Shown here: positions 1 through 9,000 of the stretch, one piece after another
How positions within the stretch are numbered: the first letter of the stretch is position 1
How the letters are laid out: each line of letters opens with the position of its first letter
Source: Arthrobacter sp. PM3
GTDB lineage: Bacteria > Actinomycetota > Actinomycetes > Actinomycetales > Micrococcaceae
Length of the DNA stretch: 64,000 bases
Assembly: GCF_003352915.1 (NCBI RefSeq)
Contig: NZ_CP022314.1
Span: 2,482,544-2,546,543, forward strand
Direction: 5' to 3'
The notes under the pieces: model-generated
Told to the model about the DNA's origin: nothing
Databases searched by the model: none
The model's input: the letters and a program-made list of their open reading frames with translations, nothing else
Translations under genes and position numbers: made by a program

Positions 1-1135
1 GACCCCAGCCGGTTCCCTCACGGGGGAACTCGACCGCCCGGCCGTCGGCCATCACCCAGCGGCATCCCTCATCGGAGAGCGTGAGGTGCTGGTCCAGCAC
101 CGAGGCCCACCCCGGACCGAACACGCCGGGCACATCCAAACCGGACGCCAGCGAGTTGTACATCCGCGACAGCACCAGACTGGAGGCGACCCCGGCAAAC
201 CCCAGATCCGTTTCCGGCTCGATGAAGTTTCCGGTCGAGGTGTTTACGGGATCATTCGCGTATCCGCTGGTGGGCATGGCGCCTGCTGCGGTGGGCGGAG
301 CGATCACCAGCCCGGACCGGTTGGCGCCCACGCCAGCCGCTGCCAGTGCCTCATTCACCGCCGCGTCCGAGAGCGTGGAGATCTTCCCCTCGCCGCCGGC
401 GGCGGCAAACGCGTCCGCGACAGTCACCGCCCATTTCGCGTCGTTCTCGTTGGCGTTCAGGTAGTTGCGGTACGCGCTGATAACCCCTGAGGCCTCGACC
501 GATCCCCAGTAGCAGTTGGCCGCGAACGAGGAAAGTTTCCCCTCCAGTGTGCCCGGAGCGGAGGCCAGCCCGTCGTCCAGGCCGCGGGCGCTGGCCGCGA
601 AGGACCTCAGATTCTCCGGACGCGCCGAGGACGTCCCGCCCCCGTACCCACCGCCGGGCGGCGGGGTCTCCCGGGAGCCCGTGCTGACGCCGGTCGGGGC
701 AAACACCGGAGCCTTCCCCGTTGCCCCGTTCGGCCGCGCTTCCTCACCGAAGAGCCAGTCACCGGCCTGCTCCAACAGGTTCCGGTCATTGTGCCGCCGG
801 ACCCACTCGTTGTTCTTCTCACGCCGGGCGTCCTCTTCGTGCCCGGCGTCGATCATTTGCCCTACGTATCCGGCCACCGTCCGCAACGCCGAGACCAAGG
901 CATTCGCGTCATTCCGCGCCGTGGCTGCATTCGCCTCGAAAAGGTCCGAGAAATGCCCCTTGAAGTCCTTCTTCGCGGAAGCGACGTACGACGTGCGCGA
1001 AGCGGACTGCTCCTCAAGCCGTGACGCCGCCGCCTCGAAGGCGGACTTCACCGACCCGGCCACGGCGTAGTTGAACCGCCCGCCGTCAGTGGCATCCGAA
1101 GCCGGCAACAACGGCACCTCAACGAACTCGGTCAC
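1..1135 (-). CDS. RHS/DUF6531 polymorphic-toxin-like protein with WXG100-like N-terminus (partial, C-terminus off left edge)
   Basis: The minus-strand frame is open from a GTG at 1135-1133 to the left edge (378 codons seen) and begins VTEFVEVPLLPAS. A run of six G lies upstream of the GTG at ribosome-binding distance. Residues about 20-130 are Ala-rich and helical, and a second helical block near 185-260 contains PENLRSFAASARGLDD and NCYWGS, like the helical hairpin fused to type VII effectors. A Gly/Pro/Ser linker lies between them (about 160-180). From about 310 comes DPVNTSTGNFIEPETDLGF followed by LSRMYNS and FGPGW, the opening of a DUF6531/RHS domain. In known families such proteins carry RHS repeats and a variable C-terminal toxin, which here would lie outside the window. 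The gene is directly downstream of the WXG100 gene, which supports secretion by the adjacent system. Toxin activity is inference. Confidence 0.8.
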   Translation of the reverse strand, partial: MTEFVEVPLLPASDATDGGRFNYAVAGSVKSAFEAAASRLEEQSASRTSYVASAKKDFKGHFSDLFEANAATARNDANALVSALRTVAGYVGQMIDAGHEEDARREKNNEWVRRHNDRNLLEQAGDWLFGEEARPNGATGKAPVFAPTGVSTGSRETPPPGGGYGGGTSSARPENLRSFAASARGLDDGLASAPGTLEGKLSSFAANCYWGSVEASGVISAYRNYLNANENDAKWAVTVADAFAAAGGEGKISTLSDAAVNEALAAAGVGANRSGLVIAPPTAAGAMPTSGYANDPVNTSTGNFIEPETDLGFAGVASSLVLSRMYNSLASGLDVPGVFGPGWASVLDQHLTLSDEGCRWVMADGRAVEFPREGTGWG

Positions 1136-1255
1136 AGCCAAAGCCCCCCAATGAACAAGAACTGGAATAGGAAGAACAACAAGCGGAACGGCCAGGCAGC
1201 CGGCCGCTCACCCAAGCGGCGCGGCTACCCGGCCCTCACATCACCGAATATGGGC

Positions 1256-1537
1256 TCAGGCGCCGCCGCCGGCTGCGAAAATGTCCTGCGAGATCTTCTG
1301 CAGCTGCCCGCGCAGCTGCTCCAGCTCTTCCTTGGCCTTGTCCAGGGCAGCCTTCGTTTCCGGCCACGTCGAACCACGGAATTCCGCCGCCAAGGGACCG
1401 TCCCAGACGTTCGGATCCGACAAGACGCGTCCCTGCGCGTCCAGCGCGGAGATCTGATCGGTGAAGCCGCCGTTGATGATCGACTGCACCTGCCCAATCG
1501 CAGCTTTCGCCTGCTCCGTAGACAACACACGTGACAT
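1256..1537 (-). CDS. WXG100 (Esx) family protein
   Basis: The product is 93 aa, starting at an ATG preceded by GGGAGGAA, and is almost wholly helical. A Trp-Asp-Gly turn (VWDGPLA, near residue 44) between two amphipathic helices is the WXG signature, and the second helix (KAALDKAKEELEQLRGQL) is coiled-coil-like. Small size, absence of signal peptide and the WXG turn fit secreted EsxA/EsxB-type substrates of FtsK/SpoIIIE-driven type VII systems. No clear C-terminal YxxxD/E motif is visible; the end is IFAAGGGA. It lies upstream of and in line with the RHS gene, and divergent from the ATPase operon. A longer in-frame start exists at 1615 but has no better ribosome binding site and would add an Arg-rich tail atypical of the family. 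Confidence 0.85.
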   Translation of the reverse strand: MSRVLSTEQAKAAIGQVQSIINGGFTDQISALDAQGRVLSDPNVWDGPLAAEFRGSTWPETKAALDKAKEELEQLRGQLQKISQDIFAAGGGA

Positions 1538-1765
1538 AGAAATTCCTCCCAAGTGACAACCGCTTCTCCGCCGGACCCGTAATCGTCGGCGATTGGACGC
1601 TGCCGAGGCTACCAATACCCGTCAATAAATCCAACAAAAGGAAAAACAGTGGGCTGATCATCTCGCTGCGGTGTGGAAACCTATCCAGCACAAACCACAA
1701 TTAGTCCATTCGTGAGATCAACCCCGTATCATGCTGAAGGCACCATGAACGAAGAGGGGACGATC
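1538..1765. promoter_or_regulatory. Divergent control region between the Esx/RHS genes and the secretion operon
   Basis: These 228 bases separate the two divergent transcription units and are visibly more A+T-rich than their surroundings. On the plus strand TATCAT at 1727-1732 could be a -10 box about 33 bases before the preferred lipoprotein start, with no convincing -35. On the minus strand TTATTGACGG is a possible -35 region. Promoter assignments are tentative. Confidence 0.35.
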
Positions 1766-4624
1766 ATGCCGAGACGCACTAACACGCACCAGCACAACCC
1801 GAGGGGCCGCACCGCTCCAGGGCGGGCGCTGGGCGCTGTCCTTGCCGTTCTGGGGCTGATCGCGACGACGTCGTGCACCGGCGCCCCCGTGGCGGAGCCG
1901 GTGTCCAACCCCGTCAAGCTGCTGCAGAGCGTGCGGGTCGGACTCTCCCCGTCCGCCGGCGTGGAGACGATCGACGGCACCACCATTTCCGTGTCTGCGG
2001 CCGGCGGCTCGTCCGCGGAGGACACGAAGTACGACGCCGCCCAAGTAGTGGGCGAACTGCCGGTCCGGGTGAGCCTGCAGTACCGGGCCGGGGACAGGTC
2101 CGGCTCCGACCTCACCGAGCTTCGCGGCCATACCGGGCCGGTGGAGATCGACCTGACCTTGGAGAACCTCACGGTCAAGCCGCGGGTCATCGAATACGAT
2201 GCCGCGGGTCAGGCCCGTTCCGACACCGCACTGGTCGGTGCCCCGCTGACGATTGCCGCCTCGACGACGCTCCCCGGCGTGCGGGCCGGCGACGTCGCCG
2301 CGGGCGCCGCGGACGGCGGGACAGGCACCAATGGTGTGCTGAGCAGCACCGAGGACGGCTCCACGGTGGTGCAATGGGCCACCGTGCTGGCACCGCCGCG
2401 TTCCGGTGCGAGTACTACACTGCGCCTCGTCGCGGACGTCCGGGACTTCCAGGTCCCCACCTTTGACGTGGCGGTCCAGCCCGGACTCAACACCGACCTC
2501 AGCGCCGACGGCGTGCTCGCCGGCGCGTTCTCCTCCGGCTCAGGTTCCGAGATGGAGCTGCAACGCCGCACCATCTCGCTGGTCTCGGACGTCAACACTG
2601 TGCTGGCGAAGGCCGGATCCACCATCACCGATGTGCGGCGGAACCTGCAGGAGACCTCCCAGACCCTCGGCGCGAAGACCGCGGGCGAGCTGCGCGATAA
2701 CTCCACGGCGCTCGCCGCGACCATGGTGGACCTGAAGGGGCAGCTGAAGACTCTCGGCACTGACCTGGAGACCGCCACGAAAACCACGCAGTCCACGACG
2801 GCGGCCCAGCTGAAACAGACCGTCTCCGCCGTGGACGCGATGCTGGGCGACACCTCAGCCGTGCCCGCGACGGCTGCGATCGACGGCGAGGGCTGCACCG
2901 CCGACGTGCCCAAATCCGGCAGGGCGGCCACCGTCTACTCCAGCGTCCTGACCATGGCGTCCCAGCTCGACGCCTACGCAAAGGTCAGTGCCGGCTGCCG
3001 GGACACCGTGGCGGGCGCCATAAAGACCACCATGGGCCCCGACGCCCCCACTGCGGAGCTGTGCGCCGAGCAGGGCTCGATGACCTGCTCTCTCTACGGC
3101 TCCGCCGTGACCGTGACCGGGGCCCTGCTGGGCCTGGTAAAGAAGGGTGACGAGCTCGTGGCGGGCCTGCAGCCGCAGGTGGTCGAGGGCGCCATCAAGG
3201 ATCAGGAGGCCGCCGCCGCAACACTGCGGCAGGTGCGCGCCGACTTCGCTGGAATCCTCGACGGCGCCAAGACCCCCGAGGACTACGAGACGGCCCTCGC
3301 AAACGTGACCGACGCGATCAAGTCCGCCCGGGCCTCGGTCGGCGCGACCCGTGACGCCGCCGCGACGGCCCGCGACAGAATCGACGGCCTGCGCCAGAAG
3401 CTGATCGGCATCGGAAAGACCGCGCAGGGTGCCAGGAGCGAAGTGGGTGACAGCTCGCTGCTGAACGGCTCGATGACGCAGCAGACCCGGCGGCTCGCCG
3501 ACGAGCTGTGCAAGATGGCCGACGGCGCCCTCCCGCGCGAGGGCCGGCTGTCCGCCGAGCAGGCGGAGCGGCTGCGCTCCTACTTGACGTCCGCCCCGTG
3601 CGAGCCCGCGGACGGGAGCAACGACCCGGCGCAGGAACTGCGCCCGCCGTTGGGCTTCAAGGATCCGCTGGACGCACGGCTGGAGGGCCAGGCCGCCGCC
3701 TGGGACGCGGTCCTCGCGGCCACCGACACCACCGCCCCGGACCAGGCAATCGGCCAGTCGTTCACTAACCTGACGGCGACCATCGATGCCATCGACGCGA
3801 AACTGGAGGCCATTAGCGAGGCCACGAAGGCACTCGACAGCGCCGCCACGGGCAACGTCACCAGCACCAGGCACGGGCTCGAGGCCCTGAACGACGCACT
3901 CGGCGACGCGATTGACTCATCCTCCCGGGTCGGCACGACGCTCGCTACGCTGAAGGAACAGCAGGACGGGCTCGGCGAGAAGATCAGGCAGTCCCTCCGC
4001 GACGCCTCGGCCGAGACCGCCGCCGAAGTCTACAAAACCGTGGATGAGCAAGTGCGGCAGGTATCCGAGATCGGAGACGCGGGCTCCGAGGCCGTGATTA
4101 CGGCCTTCAACCGGTCCATCTCGGGGTTGAAGTCCACGTCGGACGAGGTGGTGAACGACGCCGAGGGGACGGTGAACAAGCAGCGGGACGAACTGTTCCG
4201 GCAGAGCGACGCCCTCGCCGGTTCCCTGGCCAAGGGCACACAGTCCTCGCTCGCGAACATCGCCTCCAGCACCTCCGGCTCGACCCGTGACGTCGAGGGC
4301 GCCAGCGCACTCCTGGCCTCAAGCCTCAACAAGGTCATGCTCGACCTCGGCGACCGCTCGGTGAACGGATCCGGCCTCCTCGGTTCCATGGCCGCCAGCG
4401 CCGCCAAAGCCGACACCGCTGACTACCAGCTGGCACTGGCATCCCAGAACGCCGAAGGATACGCCAACATCCGCTCCCGGGACGTGGCCGGGCTGCTGCT
4501 GCGCCAGGCACAATTCAAGGCCTCACTCACCGCGGTCGATGAACTGCCACCGTTCCACCTCGAGGTGCCGCAGGGCGCCAAGTCGCAGACCCTGTACACG
4601 CTGAAGATCGGCGGCGCCGCATGA
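1766..4624 (+). CDS. Large lipoprotein with YhgE/Pip-like ectodomain, EsaA-like component of type VII locus
   Basis: The product is 952 aa from the ATG at 1766, chosen because GAGGGGA lies 6 bases before it; an upstream in-frame ATG is at 1745. Arg-rich residues are followed by a hydrophobic stretch ending LGLIATTSC, a lipobox, so the mature protein should be lipid-anchored outside the membrane. Residues about 85-130 read PVRVSLQYRAGDRSGSDLTE then GHTGPVEIDLTLEN, resembling the start of YhgE/Pip-type domains. The rest is long, Ala/Thr/Asp-rich and probably coiled coil, with several Cys. YhgE/Pip, YueB and EsaA are large bacterial surface proteins, and EsaA belongs to firmicute type VII systems. 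Those have membrane helices at both ends, which are replaced here by a lipid anchor. The stop overlaps the next start (ATGA). The family link is by eye, and the role as secretion component is inferred from position. Confidence 0.6.
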   Translation: MPRRTNTHQHNPRGRTAPGRALGAVLAVLGLIATTSCTGAPVAEPVSNPVKLLQSVRVGLSPSAGVETIDGTTISVSAAGGSSAEDTKYDAAQVVGELPVRVSLQYRAGDRSGSDLTELRGHTGPVEIDLTLENLTVKPRVIEYDAAGQARSDTALVGAPLTIAASTTLPGVRAGDVAAGAADGGTGTNGVLSSTEDGSTVVQWATVLAPPRSGASTTLRLVADVRDFQVPTFDVAVQPGLNTDLSADGVLAGAFSSGSGSEMELQRRTISLVSDVNTVLAKAGSTITDVRRNLQETSQTLGAKTAGELRDNSTALAATMVDLKGQLKTLGTDLETATKTTQSTTAAQLKQTVSAVDAMLGDTSAVPATAAIDGEGCTADVPKSGRAATVYSSVLTMASQLDAYAKVSAGCRDTVAGAIKTTMGPDAPTAELCAEQGSMTCSLYGSAVTVTGALLGLVKKGDELVAGLQPQVVEGAIKDQEAAAATLRQVRADFAGILDGAKTPEDYETALANVTDAIKSARASVGATRDAAATARDRIDGLRQKLIGIGKTAQGARSEVGDSSLLNGSMTQQTRRLADELCKMADGALPREGRLSAEQAERLRSYLTSAPCEPADGSNDPAQELRPPLGFKDPLDARLEGQAAAWDAVLAATDTTAPDQAIGQSFTNLTATIDAIDAKLEAISEATKALDSAATGNVTSTRHGLEALNDALGDAIDSSSRVGTTLATLKEQQDGLGEKIRQSLRDASAETAAEVYKTVDEQVRQVSEIGDAGSEAVITAFNRSISGLKSTSDEVVNDAEGTVNKQRDELFRQSDALAGSLAKGTQSSLANIASSTSGSTRDVEGASALLASSLNKVMLDLGDRSVNGSGLLGSMAASAAKADTADYQLALASQNAEGYANIRSRDVAGLLLRQAQFKASLTAVDELPPFHLEVPQGAKSQTLYTLKIGGAA

Positions 4625-5964
4625 GCCCCCGCAGCCGGCTGATGACCCTGATCGCCGCGGGGGCCGTTGTCCTGGTCGTGGCGGCGATCGCCCTGACAGC
4701 GACACTGAACCGCCCCAAGGAGGCACCCCGGCCCGATCCGGTGGCCGCAACGGTTCCGGTCGCGCTGAAGGCCGAGGGTCTGCCGAAGGACTTCTCCCTC
4801 GGCGTCGTCCTCACACTGGGCCAGTCCGGCGAGCCCGGTTCCGAGTACAACCGGGCGGCACAGGGCGCGATCGTCGCCGCAAAGCGCTTCGCCCTGGGCG
4901 GTGCCGCCGTCGCCCTCACCGCCCAAAACGACCACGGCACCGAGGACGGCGCGCGCGGCGCCGTCCTCGCGCTCGCCGAGCAGGGAGTCTCGGGTGTGAT
5001 CGTGGCGACCACGGGCCCCCAGGCCCGGGCCGCGGCAAAGACCGCCGGAGAGCTGGGCCTGCCGGCAATCCTGCCCTACGCGCAAGCACCGGACCCCGCA
5101 CCGTCCACCTGGACTACGGGGCCCTCACCCGCATCCGTCGAGGCTGCTCTTCGCACCGCCCTGAAGGGCAAGAGCAGGGTGCTGCTCGTCGGTGACGGCG
5201 GCGAGGTCCCAACCTCGGTCGGGATCTCGCAGACCCTGAACCTCGACACTTTCGGCCAGGTGACGGATCTGGCCCAGGAGGCCGCCATCCGGACAGGCGA
5301 CCAGCTGCGGCCGCCGGCGGGGGATGCCCCCGCCGGCGCCGCATCCGCGAGGGTCGCCGAGCCCGCGGATGCAGTGGTCGTCTCGGCCGCCACCCCGCAG
5401 CGGCTGGCCCGGCTGGTGCAGGCCCTGCAGTCCCGCGACGTGTCTGTCCCCGTGGTCCTTGCGGACGGCGCCACCGCACCGGCGTTCGCTTCCACGCTCG
5501 CCGAACTCGACGGCGCCGCCTCCGGGCAGCTGGTCAGCGTTGCCCCGGCCGCAGACGATGCCACGGCGCTCCAGCAGGATGCCCGGGGGCGCGGCATGTC
5601 CGCGTTCCTTTCCGCCGTGCGACTGGCGTCCGCCGACCCGGAGCTCAAGAACCTGACGGGCGACGCCCCGTTCGCCGCGGACGCATGGGCGGCGGACTCC
5701 AGCAGCCATGACGCCGTCGTCGCCCTGGTGCGGGCGGCCGCATTGGCCGGAAGCGGAGACCCGGCCAAAGTCGGTGCGGCGCTGCGCACCGCGTCCCTCG
5801 GCCCCGGGGAGGGCATCGCGGGCCCGGCGCTGGACTTCTCGCGTTCCGCGGCGCTGACCGCGGACGCCATCCCGGTTTACGCGTCCGCTCAGGACCTGGG
5901 CCTGCGGCCTCCGGATGAGAACGCCCCGCGGCTCGTCTGGGTGCCGGCGCCGGCAAACCCCTGA
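4621..5964 (+). CDS. Membrane-anchored periplasmic-binding-protein-like (type I, Leu/Ile/Val-like) protein
   Basis: The product is 447 aa; the ATG overlaps the preceding stop, so translation is probably coupled. Residues 7-28 form one hydrophobic helix with no lipobox, then the body is outside. The body has the rhythm of ABC-type branched-chain amino-acid or amide binding proteins (type I periplasmic fold): FSLGVVLTLGQSGEPGSEYN, AAQGAIVAAKRF, AEQGVSGVIVATTGPQA, LGLPAILPYA, RVLLVGDGGE, and a late VVLADGATAPAF. No transporter permease or ATPase for such a ligand is nearby. The gene sits inside the secretion operon between the lipoprotein and the FtsK-like ATPase, so a sensor or scaffold role seems likelier than import. 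That role is inference; the fold call rests on motif rhythm. Confidence 0.6.
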   Translation: MSPRSRLMTLIAAGAVVLVVAAIALTATLNRPKEAPRPDPVAATVPVALKAEGLPKDFSLGVVLTLGQSGEPGSEYNRAAQGAIVAAKRFALGGAAVALTAQNDHGTEDGARGAVLALAEQGVSGVIVATTGPQARAAAKTAGELGLPAILPYAQAPDPAPSTWTTGPSPASVEAALRTALKGKSRVLLVGDGGEVPTSVGISQTLNLDTFGQVTDLAQEAAIRTGDQLRPPAGDAPAGAASARVAEPADAVVVSAATPQRLARLVQALQSRDVSVPVVLADGATAPAFASTLAELDGAASGQLVSVAPAADDATALQQDARGRGMSAFLSAVRLASADPELKNLTGDAPFAADAWAADSSSHDAVVALVRAAALAGSGDPAKVGAALRTASLGPGEGIAGPALDFSRSAALTADAIPVYASAQDLGLRPPDENAPRLVWVPAPANP

Positions 5965-6028
5965 CCATGCTGCCCCCGGCGCCTACCGCGCCGGCGGGTC
6001 ACGAATCCACGACGGAAGGAGCGCCCCG

Positions 6029-9000
6029 GTGCGTGTGCTGATCGACCTGGACGAGCGTGCTTTTGAGTGCGAGGTGGCTCAGGCCGCGCCGGCCACCACA
6101 CTGTCAGATGTCGTGGAGGCCGCCGGCGGCCCGCGCCTGACACCCGACGAGGCGGTGTTCGTGGACGAGGCCGAGGTGCGTGGTTCCACTCCCGTCTCGG
6201 AGCTGATCCTCCTGGAGGGAACCCGCATCGCGCGGGCGCCGTGGCAGATTCCGCAACGCGTGCGGGGCTGGAGCGTCACGCTCGCCGGCGGTGAGCGCAC
6301 CGGCGGCGTGATTGAAGTTCCGCACGGACGGGAGATGCTCATCGGCCGGTCCCCCCACGCCGATCTGAGCCTTCCCACCGAGAGCGCGTCCTGGGACCAC
6401 TGCCGCCTGCGCCGGGAAGAGGACGGACTACGGGTGCTGGACAGCGGGTCCACGAACGGCACCCTCGTCAATGGCGAGCCGGTCGGGGAGGACGGCGTCC
6501 TGGTCACCGAAACCGCCACGGTCACGGCGGGCGGCACGGTGCTTCTCCTGCGCCGGTCCCTGGACGAGACTCCGGCCCCGGTGCCCGGCAGCCTGCACAA
6601 CCTCACACCGGCGGCGACCGCGCCCTTCAACCGGCCCCCGCGGCCCGGGCAGGCTCCGGCCGGCGACCCGCTGGTCCCGCCCGGACGCAAGGACGTGCCG
6701 CCCGCCAGCAAGTTCAGCTACATCACGGTGCTGGCGCCCCTGGTGATGGCGGCCGCGATGGTGCTGATTCTGCGGGATCTGCGCTTCGCGATGTTCGCCA
6801 TGCTCAGCCCGGTGATGGCCGTAGGCATGTGGTTTGAACAGAAACGCCGTCATGCCCGGGGCCTGAAGGAGGAGGACACACGCTTCGACGGGGCGCTCGA
6901 GGAGTTCGAGCAGCAGGTCCGCGCCGCCGCCGCAGCAGAAACCGCGCGGCGTCATCGGATGATCCCCGACCCCGCCACCGTTGTCCGGCGCCCCGCACTC
7001 CCGGCCACGTCCTTGTGGCAGCGGCGCGGGGACGCCGACGACTTCCTGGCCCTGCACGCCGGGACAGGTGACGTGCCCTGGAAGCCCGACGTCGACCGTA
7101 CGGCCGGGGCGCGGCTGGACGGCAAGGTGAAAGACTCCCTCGCGGCGGCGCGCCTGCAGGCCGCGCCCGTGCTGGTGGACCTGACCGACGCCGGCGTGGT
7201 GGGTCTCGTGGGACCGCGGGAGGGGGCGCTGGCGCTCGCACGGTCCCTCCTGGCCCAGGCCGCAGTGCACGTGGGACCGGCAGACCTGACCGTCGGCGTC
7301 TTCTGCGACGCCGGGCGCGCTGACGAGTGGGAGTGGGCCTCATGGCTGCCGCACACGCGCCAGGCCGGCAGCAGCACCGGCGAGCGGTGGATGTCCGCGC
7401 ACCGCGAAACCAGCATCGCCATGCTGCGCACGCTCAAAGACACCGCCCAGGAACTGCCCACACCGGCGCTGCTGGTAGTCCTGGACTCGGAGGTGCTCAC
7501 GGAAGGCAGGGACGCCCCGGCGCGGGCCCTGCTCGGCCTGGGCCGCACCGCGCCCGGAAGCCCGGTGAACCAGCAACAGCGCCGGGTCGCGGGTATCGTC
7601 ATCGCAACGTCCGAGGAACAGCTGCCGGCCTCCTGCACCTCGATCATCACGGTGGACTCGGACGCCGCGGCCACCGTGTACCAGCCGGAGGACCTGACCC
7701 GCGTGGAGGACGTCATCCTGGCGGGCCTGGACCGGGAGGAGGCCCTGCGCTGCGCGATGCGCGTGGCGCACTTCGACGATCCGGAGCTGAGCGTGCCCGG
7801 CGCTTCACTGCCCTCGCTGGTGCGGCTGCCCGGGCTCCTCGGCTATGACCGCCCCGACGCCGCCACGATTCGTCGCCTGTGGCAGGCTCCCACCGGGGTC
7901 TCCACGCCGGTCGGCACGGGGGAGAACGGCGCCCTGACCCTGGACCTGGTCAAGGACGGCCCGCACGGCCTGGTCGGCGGCACCACCGGCTCCGGCAAGT
8001 CCGAGTTCCTCCGCTCGCTCGTGGCCGGCCTCGCGGCCCGCAACGATCCGACCCGGCTGAATTTCATCCTCGTCGACTTCAAAGGCGGGGCCGCCTTCAA
8101 GGCCTGCGAACGGCTTCCGCACACCATCGGTACCATCTCCAATCTGGATGAGCAGCTCGCCGATCGCGCCCTCCGGGCCCTGGAAGCGGAGATGGAGCGC
8201 CGCCAGAGGGTCTTCGCGGAAGCCGGCGAGGGGATCGATAACCTGAACGCCTACCTGGCCACGAACCCGGCCGAGCCCATGCCCCGGCTGCTGTTGGTGA
8301 TCGACGAATTCGCCATGCTGGCCAAGGACTTCCCGGATGTGCTCAAGGCGCTCGTCAGCGTGGGCGCGGTGGGCCGCACCCTGGGCGTGCACATGATCCT
8401 GGCCACGCAGCGCCCGGCCGGCGTCGTCAGCGACGACATCCTGGCAAACACAAACCTCCGGGTGGCCCTGCGCGTGCAGAGCCGCGACGACTCCAATAAC
8501 GTCATCGGGGTCCCTGCCGCCTCGGCAATCGGCCGGGACCAGATGGGCCGCGCATTCGTCAAACTCGGCCAGGACGACATCACACCCGTGCAGACAGCCC
8601 TCGTGACCGGGCGGGCGCAGCCCGGCGTCGGGCCCGCTGTTGACGTGCGCGAGGTACGCCAGTTCGGCGTCCCCGTCCCCGCGGCGGCCCCGCCGCGGTC
8701 CGCGGCAGTGGACGAAAACGACCTTGACCTCCTCATCGACGCGGTCCTCGAAGCGAACGCGGAGGCCGGGTACGCCCCGCCGCGGCAGGTCTGGCCCGAG
8801 GCCCTGGGCGAGCGGGTGGAGCTGGAGGGTTTCCTGCCGCACCCGGACGCGGGCCTGCCTTCGGTGGGCGCGGTCCGGAACTCGTCTGTCCAGGTGGCCA
8901 TCGTGGACGAGCCGGAGCTGCAGCGGCAGTCCGCGGCAGGATGGGACATGTCCGCCGGGAACCTGATGCTCATGGGCGTGGCCGGCTCCGGCACGAGCAC

